A stretch of DNA of 64,000 bases from Geothrix sp. (GCF_030219325.1 NZ_CP126625.1:2654857-2718856), one strand, 5' to 3'. Counted from the first letter of the stretch, positions 17,359-25,907 are shown. Notes: a model not told the origin generated them from the sequence alone. Numbers and translations: made by a program.

Positions 17359-18314
17359 TCCCCGACCACGCCACCTGGGTGCGCTTTCCGCGTTTTGTCG
17401 GAGACGCCGCCATGCAGCTGCCGGTGCTGCGCCTCCTCCGGGAGATCGGCGCCGGTCCCATCGTCGTCTGGGGACCGAAGGCCACCGTCGGCCTGGTGGC
17501 CGACACCTGGTTCTGCGATGCGACAGTGCCGGACGAGGGCAAGCCCGGCCCCCTGGCCATGGCCGGCACCCTTCGCCGGCACCGGGCCGCCCGCAGCATC
17601 CACTTCCCGAAGTCCCTGCGCCCGGCCCTGGCGGCTTGGCTGGCCCGCGTGCCCGAGCGCATCGGCGTGGATGAGAGCCTGGCGGGCCTCTTCAACACCC
17701 ACAGTGGCCCCTTCTGGAGTGCAGATGGCCCTTTCCTGCTTCGCTACCACGCGGTGCTCGCGCGGCGCTGGCCGGACCTCCCACCCATGCCCTTTGCCGA
17801 CTTCGATCCGGGGGTCGTCATCGACAAGCCCGGGGAGCGCTACCTCTGCCTGATGCCCGGCTCCACCTGGCCTTCCAAGGCCTGGCCCCTGGAGCACTAC
17901 CGGACCCTCCTGCTCAGGGCCCGTGCGGAAGGATTCGCCGTGGCCGTTCTGGGATCCCCGGACGAGGCCGTCACCTGCACTGCGGTGGCCGGCGCCGAGG
18001 GCATCAACCTCTGCGGCCGGACGACGCTCAAGGAGGCCGCCGCCTGGATGCGCGGAGCCGCGGTCGTGCTCGGGAACGACTCGGGCCTCAGCCACCTCGC
18101 CGCAGCCACCGGAGCGCCCGCGCTGGCCCTCTATGGCGCCACGGACCCCGGCGGCTCCACCCCCTGGGGGCCGAAGAGCCGGGGTCTGCGGAAGGAGGGC
18201 ATTCCCTGCGCCCCCTGCTTCAAGCCGGCTTGCTTCACGCCAGGGCACCCCTGCCTGGCGGACATCGGGCCCGACCAGGTCTGGGCTGAACTGAGCTCCC
18301 TCATCTCCGTATAG
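17355..18314 (+). CDS. Glycosyltransferase family 9 (heptosyltransferase-like)
   Basis: About 319 residues. The N-terminus has WVRFPRFVGDAAMQLPVLRL, the GT9 pattern (R-x-P-x-x-x-GDxxM-x-x-P). The C-terminal donor domain has MPGSTWPSKAWPLEHY, then GNDSGLSHLAAATGAPALAL and YGATDP, all typical of ADP-heptose transferases. The GTG start at 17355 overlaps the preceding stop (GTGA); a GTG at 17349 is also possible. Predicted role: adding heptose to the LPS inner core, using ADP-heptose whose last biosynthetic step (HldD) is encoded 2 kb downstream. Confidence 0.88.
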   Translation: MIPDHATWVRFPRFVGDAAMQLPVLRLLREIGAGPIVVWGPKATVGLVADTWFCDATVPDEGKPGPLAMAGTLRRHRAARSIHFPKSLRPALAAWLARVPERIGVDESLAGLFNTHSGPFWSADGPFLLRYHAVLARRWPDLPPMPFADFDPGVVIDKPGERYLCLMPGSTWPSKAWPLEHYRTLLLRARAEGFAVAVLGSPDEAVTCTAVAGAEGINLCGRTTLKEAAAWMRGAAVVLGNDSGLSHLAAATGAPALALYGATDPGGSTPWGPKSRGLRKEGIPCAPCFKPACFTPGHPCLADIGPDQVWAELSSLISV

Positions 18315-18340
18315 AATTCAAGTCTCCTCCGAGGTTCCGC

Positions 18341-19303
18341 ATGTTCCGTCGTCTCCTCCTCGCCTGCGCCGCCGCCACCCTGATGGCCCAGGCCCCCGTC
18401 ATCAGCTTCGACAAGACTCACCACGACTTCGGCCGCATCACGCCGGACAAGAAGGTGGCCGCCAAGTACCGGGTCACCAACACCGGCAACGCCTACCTGA
18501 GCATCACCCAGGTCCGCCCCAGCTGCGGCTGCACCTACACGATGCTCGGCAAGTGGTCCATCGCCCCCGGGGAATCCACGGAGATCGAGGCCATGTTCGA
18601 TCCCAAGGGCCTCAAGGGCGGCGTGCGCAAGTCCATCGAGGTGGTCTGCAACGATCCGAAGACGCCGACCCTGAGCCTGACGCTGGAGGCCGAGGTCGTG
18701 CAGGAGATCATGCCGTCGGTGGAATCCGTTTATTTCCACCAGGCCCCCAAGTCGGCCTCCACCCGCAGCCAGATCCGCTATGTCAGCGGCAACGGGGAGC
18801 CCGTCCAGATCGTGGAGGTGAAGGCCCCGGGCGCGCCCTTCCTCACCTTCGCCTTCCGGCCCGAGGGCAAGGACATCGTGCTGGAGGTCACCTTCGATGG
18901 CCGCAAGGTCCCTGCGGGTCTCTACCGCGGCGTCGAACAGGCCACCGTCCGGTTCACCAATCCCCGGATGAACCAGCTGCCCCTGAACATCCAGTGGGAC
19001 CTCAAGCCCTCGATCCAGGCCAGCCCCGTCGAGCTCGTCTTCCAGGACGCGGCGGGCAAGGAACTCCGCCAGAAGCTGACCCTCAAGCAGGCTGAAGGAC
19101 GCCCCTTCCGCATCACGGGCACCCGCCCCTCCTTCCAGGGGATGCGCGTCGAGGGACTGGACCAGAAGGCCTCCACCCTGGACCTGACCGTGGTCTTCCC
19201 CGCCACTGCGAAGGCCGGCCGGTACAGCGAGGTCCTGGCCCTGAGCACCGATGATCCCGATCAGCCGGAGTTGACGATCCGCGTGGTGGCCCTGCTGAAA
19301 TAG
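18341..19303 (+). CDS. Exported DUF1573-type Ig-like protein
   Basis: A 320-residue protein with a signal peptide (residues 1-17, ending LMAQA). The DUF1573 pattern is clear from residue 22: FDKTHHDFGRI, then VTNTGNAYLSITQVRPSCGC, and APGESTEIEAMFDPKGLKG. The SCGCT motif gives a vicinal Cys pair. Further beta-sandwich repeats follow to the C-terminus. Function in this family is unknown; an envelope or periplasmic location is expected. It follows the GT9 gene by 26 bases, inside the envelope block. Confidence 0.85.
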   Translation: MFRRLLLACAAATLMAQAPVISFDKTHHDFGRITPDKKVAAKYRVTNTGNAYLSITQVRPSCGCTYTMLGKWSIAPGESTEIEAMFDPKGLKGGVRKSIEVVCNDPKTPTLSLTLEAEVVQEIMPSVESVYFHQAPKSASTRSQIRYVSGNGEPVQIVEVKAPGAPFLTFAFRPEGKDIVLEVTFDGRKVPAGLYRGVEQATVRFTNPRMNQLPLNIQWDLKPSIQASPVELVFQDAAGKELRQKLTLKQAEGRPFRITGTRPSFQGMRVEGLDQKASTLDLTVVFPATAKAGRYSEVLALSTDDPDQPELTIRVVALLK

Positions 19304-19369
19304 CAGCGGATGGCCGGTCCGGCGAAAGTTCCGCTCGGAGGGGTCCCATCCGGGCGATAGCCTGTGAGG

Positions 19370-20320
19370 ATGCCGGAATCCCGCGCTTCCCATCTGATCG
19401 CCGTGCTCTCCATGGCCGCCATCGCGGCCGTGTGGGGCGGCGGCTTCCCCGCCACCAAGTACTGCCTCCAGGCGGGGTTGTCGGTGGGAGCCATCCTCGC
19501 CCTGCGCTTCGCCATCGGCACCCTCGGCCTCGGCGCGATGCTGGTGCTCCTGAAGGTGCCCCTCCGCCGGCGCGATGTCCTGGATGGCCTCTGCCTGGGC
19601 CTGGTGCTGGTCACCCTGTTCTGGCTCCAGACGGATGGCCTGCGCTTCACCACCACCTCAAAATCCGGGTTCATCACCGGGCTTTACGTGATCTTCACGC
19701 CCATGGTGGCGCTGCTGATCGGTGACCGCCTGCGGCCTTCCCATGGCCTCGGGGCCCTGGTGGCCCTCGTGGGCCTGGCCTTCCTGGTGCGGGAGCCGGG
19801 CCTGGCCTGGGGCGGCTGGAACCGCGGGGATTCCGAGACCCTGCTGGCGGCCGTGCTCTGCGGCTTCCACATCGTGATGACCTCGCATTTCTCCCGCCGG
19901 TCCTCCGGCTGGGTCCTGGCCTTCGTGCAGGTGGCCGTGACCGGCGCCGTGTCGCTGGTGGTCACGCTCACGCTTCCGGCCCCGTACGGATTCCAGGGTG
20001 CCGGGGCGGCCCTCGCGCAGGTGGGCACCTGGGTGTCCCTGGCCTTCATGGGGATCTTCGCCACGAGCCTCGCGTTCTACGTCCAGAGCGCCATGCAGGC
20101 CCGGCTGGGGGCCACCGAGAGCGGCATCCTCCTGTCCACCGAGCCCGTCTGGACCGCCGCCATCGCGGTCAGCGGCCTGGTGCCGGGCATCCGCGAGCAC
20201 CTGAGTCCCATCCAGCTCATGGGCGGCCTGCTCATTCTCGCGGCCACCCTCGTGACGGAACTGGGACCGCGGCTGCTGCGCCGCCTGGCCCCCATCGAGG
20301 CCGAAGACACCATCGGCTAG
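19370..20320 (+). CDS. EamA/DMT-family transporter
   Basis: A 316-residue inner-membrane protein with about ten hydrophobic helices arranged as two EamA repeats. The first opens AAIAAVWGGGFPATKYCLQ (the W-G-x-x-F/N-x-x-x-K signature). The second ends SLAFYVQSAMQARLGATESG, then a segment corresponding to the usual LEPV as LSTEPVWTA. Members export metabolites or amino acids; the substrate cannot be predicted. ATG 19370 is preferred to the GTG two codons earlier. A small hairpin (20329-20344) follows the stop, without a T-run. Confidence 0.87.
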   Translation: MPESRASHLIAVLSMAAIAAVWGGGFPATKYCLQAGLSVGAILALRFAIGTLGLGAMLVLLKVPLRRRDVLDGLCLGLVLVTLFWLQTDGLRFTTTSKSGFITGLYVIFTPMVALLIGDRLRPSHGLGALVALVGLAFLVREPGLAWGGWNRGDSETLLAAVLCGFHIVMTSHFSRRSSGWVLAFVQVAVTGAVSLVVTLTLPAPYGFQGAGAALAQVGTWVSLAFMGIFATSLAFYVQSAMQARLGATESGILLSTEPVWTAAIAVSGLVPGIREHLSPIQLMGGLLILAATLVTELGPRLLRRLAPIEAEDTIG

Positions 20321-20382
20321 GGGCCGTTGCCCAACGCATTGGGCGCCGGCGAAGCCGCTATGCTGGAAGTGAGGAGTCGGAG

Positions 20383-21318
20383 ATGTTCATCGTCACGGGT
20401 GGTGCGGGATTCGTGGGCAGCAACCTGGTGCGGGAGCTGAACCGGCGCGGCCACACGGACATCCTCGTGGTGGACAACCTGGCCCGCGCCGAGAAGGCCC
20501 GGAACCTGGCGGACCTGACCCTGGCCGACTACATGGACAAGCGCGAGTTCAGGTCCCGTCTGGATGCCGGCACCCTGGACCTCCAGCCCGAGGCCGTGTT
20601 CCACAACGGAGCCTGCTCCGACACCATGGAGTCCGACGGGCGCTACATGATGGAGAACAACTACGGGGACTCGAAGGCCCTGCTCCACTGGTGCCTGGCC
20701 CGCAAGACGCCCCTGGTCTATGCCAGCAGCGCGGCCACCTACGGGGCCAGCACCGATTTCGAGCCGGTGCCCGCGAATGAAGGCCCCCTGAACGTCTACG
20801 GCTACTCGAAGCTGGCCTTCGATCAACATGTGCGCAGCCTCATGCCGGCCATCCAGAGCCCCGTGGTGGGCCTGCGCTACTTCAACGTGTTCGGCCCGCG
20901 GGAGCACCACAAGGGCCGCATGATGTCCGTGCTCCACCAGCTGCTGCGCCAGCTGAAGGAGACTGGCGCCTGCCGCCTGTTCCGGGGCACCGACGGATTC
21001 GGCGATGGCGAGCAGCAGCGCGACTTCGTCTTCGTGGGCGACATCGTGGCCATCAACCTCCACTTCGGCGGCGCGGGCATGGCGAAGGCCATCGTGAACG
21101 CCGGAACGGGCCGCGCCCGCAGCTTCAACGACATTGCCAAGACGCTCATCGCCCACCTCGGCCAGGGCCGCATCGACTACATCCCCTTCCCTGACGAGCT
21201 GCGCGGCAAGTACCAGAGCTTCACCCAGGCGGACGTGCGCAGCTTACGCGCGGCGGGCTACACGGCGCCGTTCACCGAGATGGAAGCCGGCATCGCGGCC
21301 ACGCTGGCCGAGATCTAG
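20383..21318 (+). CDS. hldD: ADP-L-glycero-D-manno-heptose 6-epimerase
   Basis: A 311-residue NADP-dependent SDR-type epimerase that converts ADP-D,D-heptose to the L,D form for the LPS inner core. It starts IVTGGAGFVGSNLVRELNRR (Rossmann motif). It has the family-specific VFHNGACSDTME, the catalytic YGYSK and YFNVFGPREHHKGRM, which together separate it from other sugar epimerases. GAGGAG precedes the ATG. Its presence implies heptose-containing LPS and supports the GT9 assignment. Confidence 0.95.
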   Translation: MFIVTGGAGFVGSNLVRELNRRGHTDILVVDNLARAEKARNLADLTLADYMDKREFRSRLDAGTLDLQPEAVFHNGACSDTMESDGRYMMENNYGDSKALLHWCLARKTPLVYASSAATYGASTDFEPVPANEGPLNVYGYSKLAFDQHVRSLMPAIQSPVVGLRYFNVFGPREHHKGRMMSVLHQLLRQLKETGACRLFRGTDGFGDGEQQRDFVFVGDIVAINLHFGGAGMAKAIVNAGTGRARSFNDIAKTLIAHLGQGRIDYIPFPDELRGKYQSFTQADVRSLRAAGYTAPFTEMEAGIAATLAEI

Positions 21319-21328
21319 CGGCAGGCGC

Positions 21329-22495
21329 TCAGGCCTTCCGGTCCAGGATCACCAGGGTCACGTCGTCCAGGAAGGGCGCGGGATGGTTGAAGGTGCGGGC
21401 CTGGGCGATGACGGCGTCGGCCGCCGCCTCCGCGCCCACCGGCAGCTCCGCACAGATGCGGCGCAAGCCGGCCTCCTCGAGCATGGTGCGGTCCTCGCGT
21501 TCCACCTCCACCAGGCCGTCGGTGTACAGCACCAGGCGGTCCTCCGGCAGGAACTCGGCATCGTGCTCCATGAAGGGCAGCTGCTCATCCAGCCCCAGCA
21601 TGAAGCCCTTGCCCCGCAGCACCTCGGAGCGCTGCAGTCCGCCCTTCGCCCCGCCCACGATCCGCAGGGGGGCGCAGTGCCCGGCCACCACGTAGCGCAG
21701 GCGGTTGGAGACGGGATCGAGGCGGCCCAGCCAGGCCGTGGCGAACTGCTCGGCCAGGGTGGAGCGGCAGAGATCCTCGTTCATGCCCTGGGCCCAGGCC
21801 AGGGGCTCGCCCCCCAGCCGCACCTGGTTCTCGAAGGAGGTCTTCACCATGGCGGAGATGAGCGCCGCGGTGACGCCATGGCCGCTCACGTCGGCGATCA
21901 TCATGGCCGTGCAGCCATCGGGCAGGGGCAGGATCGCGTAGATGTCCCCGCCGATGCCGGCTGCCGGAAGATACCGGTGCGTATACCGGGAGCCCGGCGC
22001 CTCGCCTGGCAGCTTGGGCAGCAGCCCCATCTGGAGGGCGGCCGCCAGCTCCATCTCCTCCTGCACCTTCTGCTGGAAGGTGGTGAGCTCCTTGTTCTGC
22101 CGCTTGATCTCCTTCTGCATCTCGATGAGACGGAAGGTGGAGTCAACCTTGGCCAGCACCTCCTGGGCGTGGAAGGGCTTGGGGATCATGTCGTCGGCGC
22201 CCAGGGCCAGGCCGCCGATGCGCGAGGCGGTGCCGTCCAGGGCGGACAGGATGATGAAGTAGATGTCGCGGGTGGCCGGGTCGCTCTTGACGCGCTTGCA
22301 CAGCTCGTCGCCGGGCATCTCCGGCATGCGGAGGTCCGAGATGATGAGGTCGGGCCGGGAGCGGCCCATCTCGTCGAGGGCTTCCAGACCGTTGGCGGCG
22401 GTCAGGACCTGGTAGCCCGCCCGCTTGAGGTAGAAGCTGAGGATGTCCCGGATGGGTGCTTCATCATCCACAACCAGAACGGCGCCCTTGGCCAT
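21329..22495 (-). CDS. Response regulator with SpoIIE-type PP2C phosphatase output
   Basis: A 388-residue protein. The receiver domain is at 1-120 with D10-D11, acceptor D54 and K106. A coiled-coil linker spans about 120-150. A PP2C/SpoIIE phosphatase follows, with metal motifs GGD (182-184) and DVSGHG (202-207), LYTDGLVE and the final DDVTLVIL. This architecture (RsbU/RssB-like) dephosphorylates a STAS-domain antagonist in response to phosphorylation of the receiver. It lies 14 bases downstream of a STAS gene that is its likely substrate. The ATG at 22495 begins the receiver domain. Confidence 0.9.
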   Translation of the reverse strand: MAKGAVLVVDDEAPIRDILSFYLKRAGYQVLTAANGLEALDEMGRSRPDLIISDLRMPEMPGDELCKRVKSDPATRDIYFIILSALDGTASRIGGLALGADDMIPKPFHAQEVLAKVDSTFRLIEMQKEIKRQNKELTTFQQKVQEEMELAAALQMGLLPKLPGEAPGSRYTHRYLPAAGIGGDIYAILPLPDGCTAMMIADVSGHGVTAALISAMVKTSFENQVRLGGEPLAWAQGMNEDLCRSTLAEQFATAWLGRLDPVSNRLRYVVAGHCAPLRIVGGAKGGLQRSEVLRGKGFMLGLDEQLPFMEHDAEFLPEDRLVLYTDGLVEVEREDRTMLEEAGLRRICAELPVGAEAAADAVIAQARTFNHPAPFLDDVTLVILDRKA

Positions 22496-22509
22496 GCAGG
22501 GCGCGTCGG

Positions 22510-22848
22510 TCAGGCGCCGCGCAGAGCGTCCTGCTCCGTGGCGAAGATGGAGAAGTAGTTGGTGAGGTTGGTCTGGTCGAAGGTCTTCTTCACCGGCGCG
22601 GGGAGACAGCACAGGTGCAGCTTGCCGCCGGACTTGTCCACGCTGTTGCGAGCGGCGACCAGGAGCCCCAGGCCGGAGGAATCGATGAAGCTGACGCCTT
22701 CGAGGTTGATCGCGAGGAGCTTCGGCTGCGCCGTTGCCACCGTCTCGCGGATCACGTCCCGCAGCTGGGCGGTCACCTCGAAATTGACCTTGCCCTGGAT
22801 GGACACCACGGAAGCGGTGCCTTCTTGGCGGGTCTGGATGTTCAGCAT
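22510..22848 (-). CDS. STAS-domain anti-anti-sigma factor
   Basis: A 112-residue single STAS domain of the SpoIIAA/RsbV type. The phosphorylatable loop reads FIDSSGLGLL with Ser57/Ser58, and the N-terminal VVSIQGKVNFEVTAQLRDVI is typical. In partner switching, the unphosphorylated protein binds and blocks an anti-sigma kinase. No RsbW-type kinase gene is in the window. Its ATG overlaps the end of the upstream RelA/SpoT-like gene by seven bases, and its AGGAGG ribosome site lies inside that gene, so the two are coupled. Confidence 0.92.
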   Translation of the reverse strand: MLNIQTRQEGTASVVSIQGKVNFEVTAQLRDVIRETVATAQPKLLAINLEGVSFIDSSGLGLLVAARNSVDKSGGKLHLCCLPAPVKKTFDQTNLTNYFSIFATEQDALRGA

Positions 22849-24011
22849 GGTTCCTCCTGAAGGATTCCCTGAAGTACTCTCCGCCGGGCGGCGTCCCGCT
22901 GGCGCTGTTTGTATTCCGAATGGGATGCGGGACCGGATCGTGAGCTTTGAAACCCCGATTGTTCCATCACTTGGACTTCATGTGCGAAGAAGAAAGTAAA
23001 CTCCTCCTGATCCTGGATCAACTCCGGAATGCGGACGAGGTCGGATAGCTCGGTATCTCCCATGGTCTGGAGGCGCTCCTGGAGGGTCTCCAGGGCCCGG
23101 GTGGCGGGGCTGGGGAGCCGAACCAGGGTGCGGGCAGTGAATTGGATGGCCGAGTAATCCTTGCTGGAAAAGGGGTTTTGATCCTTTCCGGGGCCCTTTA
23201 TGGCCAGGGTCCGGCTCAGCGCCTGTCGCTCCTCGGGCCCCAGGTCCTGGATCCGGAAGAAGGGTGGGGTCGCCTCGCTCCAGGCAGCCAGTGCCTCCAT
23301 GTCGATCATCAGGTTCCGGCTCCGGCTGGGCTTGATGTGCGTCGGCATGAGCACGTGGTGGTCCAAGAGGAAGCGGATGACCATCAGCACGCCCAGCTGG
23401 TCCTCGGCCACCAGGCGGATGCCGATCTGGTCATAGATGGTCTCAGCCACGTTCTCGGGCTTGTGGAGCATCTTCAGGAGCATGGAGACCCGGTCCTTGT
23501 TCTCCTTGCGCTCCATGGCCACCAGGGGCACCTCGTAGGCCCCCCGCAGGAACCAGCGGCCCTCCTCGCACACCAGGTACTGGTCGTAGCGGCTGAAGAC
23601 CTGGCGCTGGATCTCGGGCAGGAAGCGCAGGTTCACATTGTGGTCCACGTGGAAGAGCGTGTGCATCACCCGGAGGATGGCGCAGGACCAGCGTCCCCGG
23701 ATGTTGCGGGGCCGGTCGGAGGCCCAGACCAGCAGATCCAGCGGGTCCTGCAGGTCCCGCACTTCCAGGGGGACGTGGAGGCTGGTCCCCTCCAGCACCA
23801 CGGCCTCCAGGAAGTCCACGGCGTCCTCGTAGACCCGCATCACGGCGGCCCGCTGGACCGGGACATCCATGTCGTAGCCGTAGTTCAGCGCGAAGTTCCT
23901 GGCCTCCCCGGGGGAGTGGATCCGCAGCGAATCCAGGTCGATGGGCGAGCCGCCCCCCAGGATCACCTGGGTGACTTCGGGGGGCATGGGGAACAGGGCG
24001 TGGGGAGTCAT
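22842..24011 (-). CDS. Divergent RelA/SpoT-like (p)ppGpp synthetase-fold protein
   Basis: A 389-residue protein with scattered RelA/SpoT synthetase hallmarks in the right order. It has a Lys-rich segment near 170-184 (DRVSMLLKMLHK), the metal-Asp strand IYDQIGIRL with D194, and the KPSRSRN loop near 227-233. It also has SKDYSAIQF at 283-291 (matching the gYxSxH strand, with Gln where His is usual), HEVQV with E345 and Q347 (matching vExQi), and SHSEYK near 363-368 (matching aaHxxYK). No HD hydrolase or TGS domain is seen. The assignment is by motif order only. It heads a trio with STAS and SpoIIE genes. Confidence 0.6.
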   Translation of the reverse strand: MTPHALFPMPPEVTQVILGGGSPIDLDSLRIHSPGEARNFALNYGYDMDVPVQRAAVMRVYEDAVDFLEAVVLEGTSLHVPLEVRDLQDPLDLLVWASDRPRNIRGRWSCAILRVMHTLFHVDHNVNLRFLPEIQRQVFSRYDQYLVCEEGRWFLRGAYEVPLVAMERKENKDRVSMLLKMLHKPENVAETIYDQIGIRLVAEDQLGVLMVIRFLLDHHVLMPTHIKPSRSRNLMIDMEALAAWSEATPPFFRIQDLGPEERQALSRTLAIKGPGKDQNPFSSKDYSAIQFTARTLVRLPSPATRALETLQERLQTMGDTELSDLVRIPELIQDQEEFTFFFAHEVQVMEQSGFQSSRSGPASHSEYKQRQRDAARRRVLQGILQEEPC

Positions 24012-24050
24012 GGCGGCTAGAACCTACATCGGTCTTTCAAGGAATCACAA

Positions 24051-24082
24051 TAAAAACGGGGCGCCCAGTCCTGGACGCCCCG
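24051..24082 (-). terminator. Intrinsic terminator after atpE
   Basis: On the minus strand an 11-bp stem with one mismatch (24057-24067 with 24072-24082, loop of 4) is followed by TTTTTATT. It lies 18 bases beyond the atpE stop and would end the atpZ-I-B-E transcript. Confidence 0.8.
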
Positions 24083-24099
24083 CTCGGAACAAGGAACGC

Positions 24100-24399
24100 C
24101 TACTTGATGGCGAAGGCGGCCACGAGCACGTAGATCACGAGGGCCTCGATGAGGGCCAGGCCGATGATCATGGTGGTACGGATGGCACCAGCGGCCTGGG
24201 GGTTGCGGGCGACGCCTTCGCAGGCGGCGACCACGGCCTTGCCCTGGCCCAGACCGCAGCCGGCGGCGGCGATGGCGAGGGAGAGGTGGGCCACGAACTG
24301 GCCTTCGAAGAGGCTCTTCTGAGCGGCGACGGGGGCGCCCTGCGCGAAGGCGACGGCGGCCAGGGTGAAGAGGAAGGCGGTGGTGAGGAACTTCTTCAT
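24100..24399 (-). CDS. atpE: ATP synthase F0 subunit c
   Basis: A 99-residue proteolipid. It carries an N-terminal signal-like extension (MKKFLTTAFLFTLAAVAFAQ) ahead of the usual two-helix hairpin. The loop is ARNPQA, and the ion-binding carboxylate is the Glu in LALIEALVIY. Gln in GLGQG matches the sodium-ligand Gln of known Na+ rotors and the Tyr is kept, but the residue after the Glu is Ala, not Ser. Proton coupling is therefore more likely. AAGGAG precedes the ATG. Confidence 0.95.
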   Translation of the reverse strand: MKKFLTTAFLFTLAAVAFAQGAPVAAQKSLFEGQFVAHLSLAIAAAGCGLGQGKAVVAACEGVARNPQAAGAIRTTMIIGLALIEALVIYVLVAAFAIK

Positions 24400-24490
24400 G
24401 TGGTGCTCCTTGGTTTTGCCCGAAGGGTTCGGAATCCCGCAGGCGGTTGAATGCTTTTCTAGCGGAAATCGCGCAGCGATTTCCGGAGGC

Positions 24491-25222
24491 TCAATGCTCG
24501 TGGGAGACGGCGCCACTCAGGTAGATCGTGGCCAGCATCGTGAACACGAAGGTCTGGATCAGGCCGAAGAAGAGGCCCAGGAACATCATGGGCACCGGCA
24601 GCAGGATGGGCATCAGGCCGAAGAAGATGCCCGCCACCACGTGCTCGCCGGCGATGTTGCCGAAGAGACGCAGGGAGTGGCTGAGAATGCGGCTGAGCAG
24701 GCCCAGGATCTCCAGGGGGAACATGAGGGGGGCCAGCCACCAGATGGGTCCGGCGAAGTGCAACCAGTACTTGCCGACGCCCTGCTCCTTCATGCCGTGC
24801 CAGTTGTAGTAGCCGAACACCACCAGCGCCGCGCCCAGGGTGACGTTCCAGTTGCTCGTTCCGGGGCTGAGGCCGGGGAGCAGGCCGAAGAGGTTGTTGA
24901 AGAAGACGAACAGGGCCATGGTCCCGATAAAGGGCAGGTACTTCTCGCCGTGGTGGGCGATGTTGTCGTTGATCATCTCCTTCAGGCCGCCGACGACGCC
25001 CTCGAAGATCTGCTGCAGGGGGCCGGGGATGCGGGCCAGGCCCTTCCGGACCAGGGTGGTGATGACCATGGTCAGCAGCGCGGCCAGGGCCGCGTTCAGC
25101 AGGTGATCGTACCGTTCCAGCACGGACAGGGAAGCGCCGTGGGCGAAGCCGGGCCAGGGGTGCTGGGCGAGGCCCAACACGTGGGTGAGCCACTGGGCGA
25201 GCAACGATGCGTGGTGTTCCAT
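24491..25222 (-). CDS. atpB: ATP synthase F0 subunit a
   Basis: A 243-residue membrane subunit with about six helices that forms the proton half-channels against the c-ring. The essential arginine is in SHSLRLFGN. The helix before it (LMFPLEILGLLSRILSHSLR) and the helix after (MMFLGLFFGLIQTFVFTMLA) match the family. It is followed by atpE after a 91-bp gap. The F1 genes and the b and delta subunits are absent from this locus. Confidence 0.95.
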   Translation of the reverse strand: MEHHASLLAQWLTHVLGLAQHPWPGFAHGASLSVLERYDHLLNAALAALLTMVITTLVRKGLARIPGPLQQIFEGVVGGLKEMINDNIAHHGEKYLPFIGTMALFVFFNNLFGLLPGLSPGTSNWNVTLGAALVVFGYYNWHGMKEQGVGKYWLHFAGPIWWLAPLMFPLEILGLLSRILSHSLRLFGNIAGEHVVAGIFFGLMPILLPVPMMFLGLFFGLIQTFVFTMLATIYLSGAVSHEH

Positions 25223-25234
25223 GTCGGTCAGACC

Positions 25235-25633
25235 TCACTCGGGTGGCGTGGCTTCGGGCTTCTGGAACATCAGGCGCAGGGCCTCCAGAAGGATGCCGGC
25301 CACGAAGAGGAGCACTCCCAGGGCCAGCGGCAGAGCTTCCGCCGGGTAATTTCCCATCATCCCACGCAGCACCAGGGCGATCAATGCCAGTTTGCCCAGG
25401 GACAGGAAGCCGTAGAGCCAGCGCAGGCGCACGGACGGGGTGAGCATCCGGGCCGTCAGGACCCGGTGGAGGGCCCAGAAGGTCAGGCTGGTCAGGGAAC
25501 CCACGGCGAAGACCAGGGCGGCGGTCCAGGAGCGCAGGAAGCCCCAGAGGGGGATGCCCAGCAGGCCCAGGACCACCATGGCCCCCGTCACCCGCCTCAG
25601 GTGGCCTTCGCCGTCGTCCCCAGGCTCAGACAT
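25235..25633 (-). CDS. ATP synthase subunit I-like small membrane protein
   Basis: A 132-residue protein with four hydrophobic helices and short charged ends, including RVLTARMLTPSVRLRWLYGF between helices. Size, topology and position just before atpB match the AtpI/UncI group, which helps assemble the c-ring. Sequence identity of that family is low, so the call rests largely on context. ATG 25633 overlaps the atpZ stop by eight bases. An upstream GTG was rejected because GGAGG lies before the ATG's neighbour only. Confidence 0.7.
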   Translation of the reverse strand: MSEPGDDGEGHLRRVTGAMVVLGLLGIPLWGFLRSWTAALVFAVGSLTSLTFWALHRVLTARMLTPSVRLRWLYGFLSLGKLALIALVLRGMMGNYPAEALPLALGVLLFVAGILLEALRLMFQKPEATPPE

Positions 25634-25907
25634 GGAGGTCCTTGTCATCCTGGAGGCGCTTCAGCTCGGCCTCGTCCCGCCGGGACATGCGCTGGCTGAC
25701 CTTGTAGAGCTCGTAGAAGGCGGTGGCGATACCCCAGACCAGGCCCACCCACTGACCCGGCACCGGCCGCCCGAACCAGCCTCCGATCCAGCGCCCCAGG
25801 AAGAAGCCCAGGGTGATGGCGATGGGGAACACGAAGCCCAGGGACATGAGGTCGCCCCAGAGGGCCCGCTCCCCCGGATCCGCATCCACCTTCTTCTTGA
25901 AGATCAC
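25626..25907 (-). CDS. AtpZ/AtpI-like protein
   Basis: About 93 residues with two hydrophobic helices: LGFVFPIAITLGFFLGRWIG and WVGLVWGIATAFYELYKV. A charged tail follows. The pattern G-x-x-x-x-x-x-x-G-x-x-x-G-x-x-x-D/G in helix 1 and the tail fit AtpZ proteins encoded ahead of F0 genes. The GTG at 25907 is chosen because GGGGTAA precedes it; a longer GTG start at 25937 would fall inside the upstream terminator hairpin. First gene of the atpZ-I-B-E unit. Confidence 0.75.
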   Translation of the reverse strand: MIFKKKVDADPGERALWGDLMSLGFVFPIAITLGFFLGRWIGGWFGRPVPGQWVGLVWGIATAFYELYKVSQRMSRRDEAELKRLQDDKDLHV

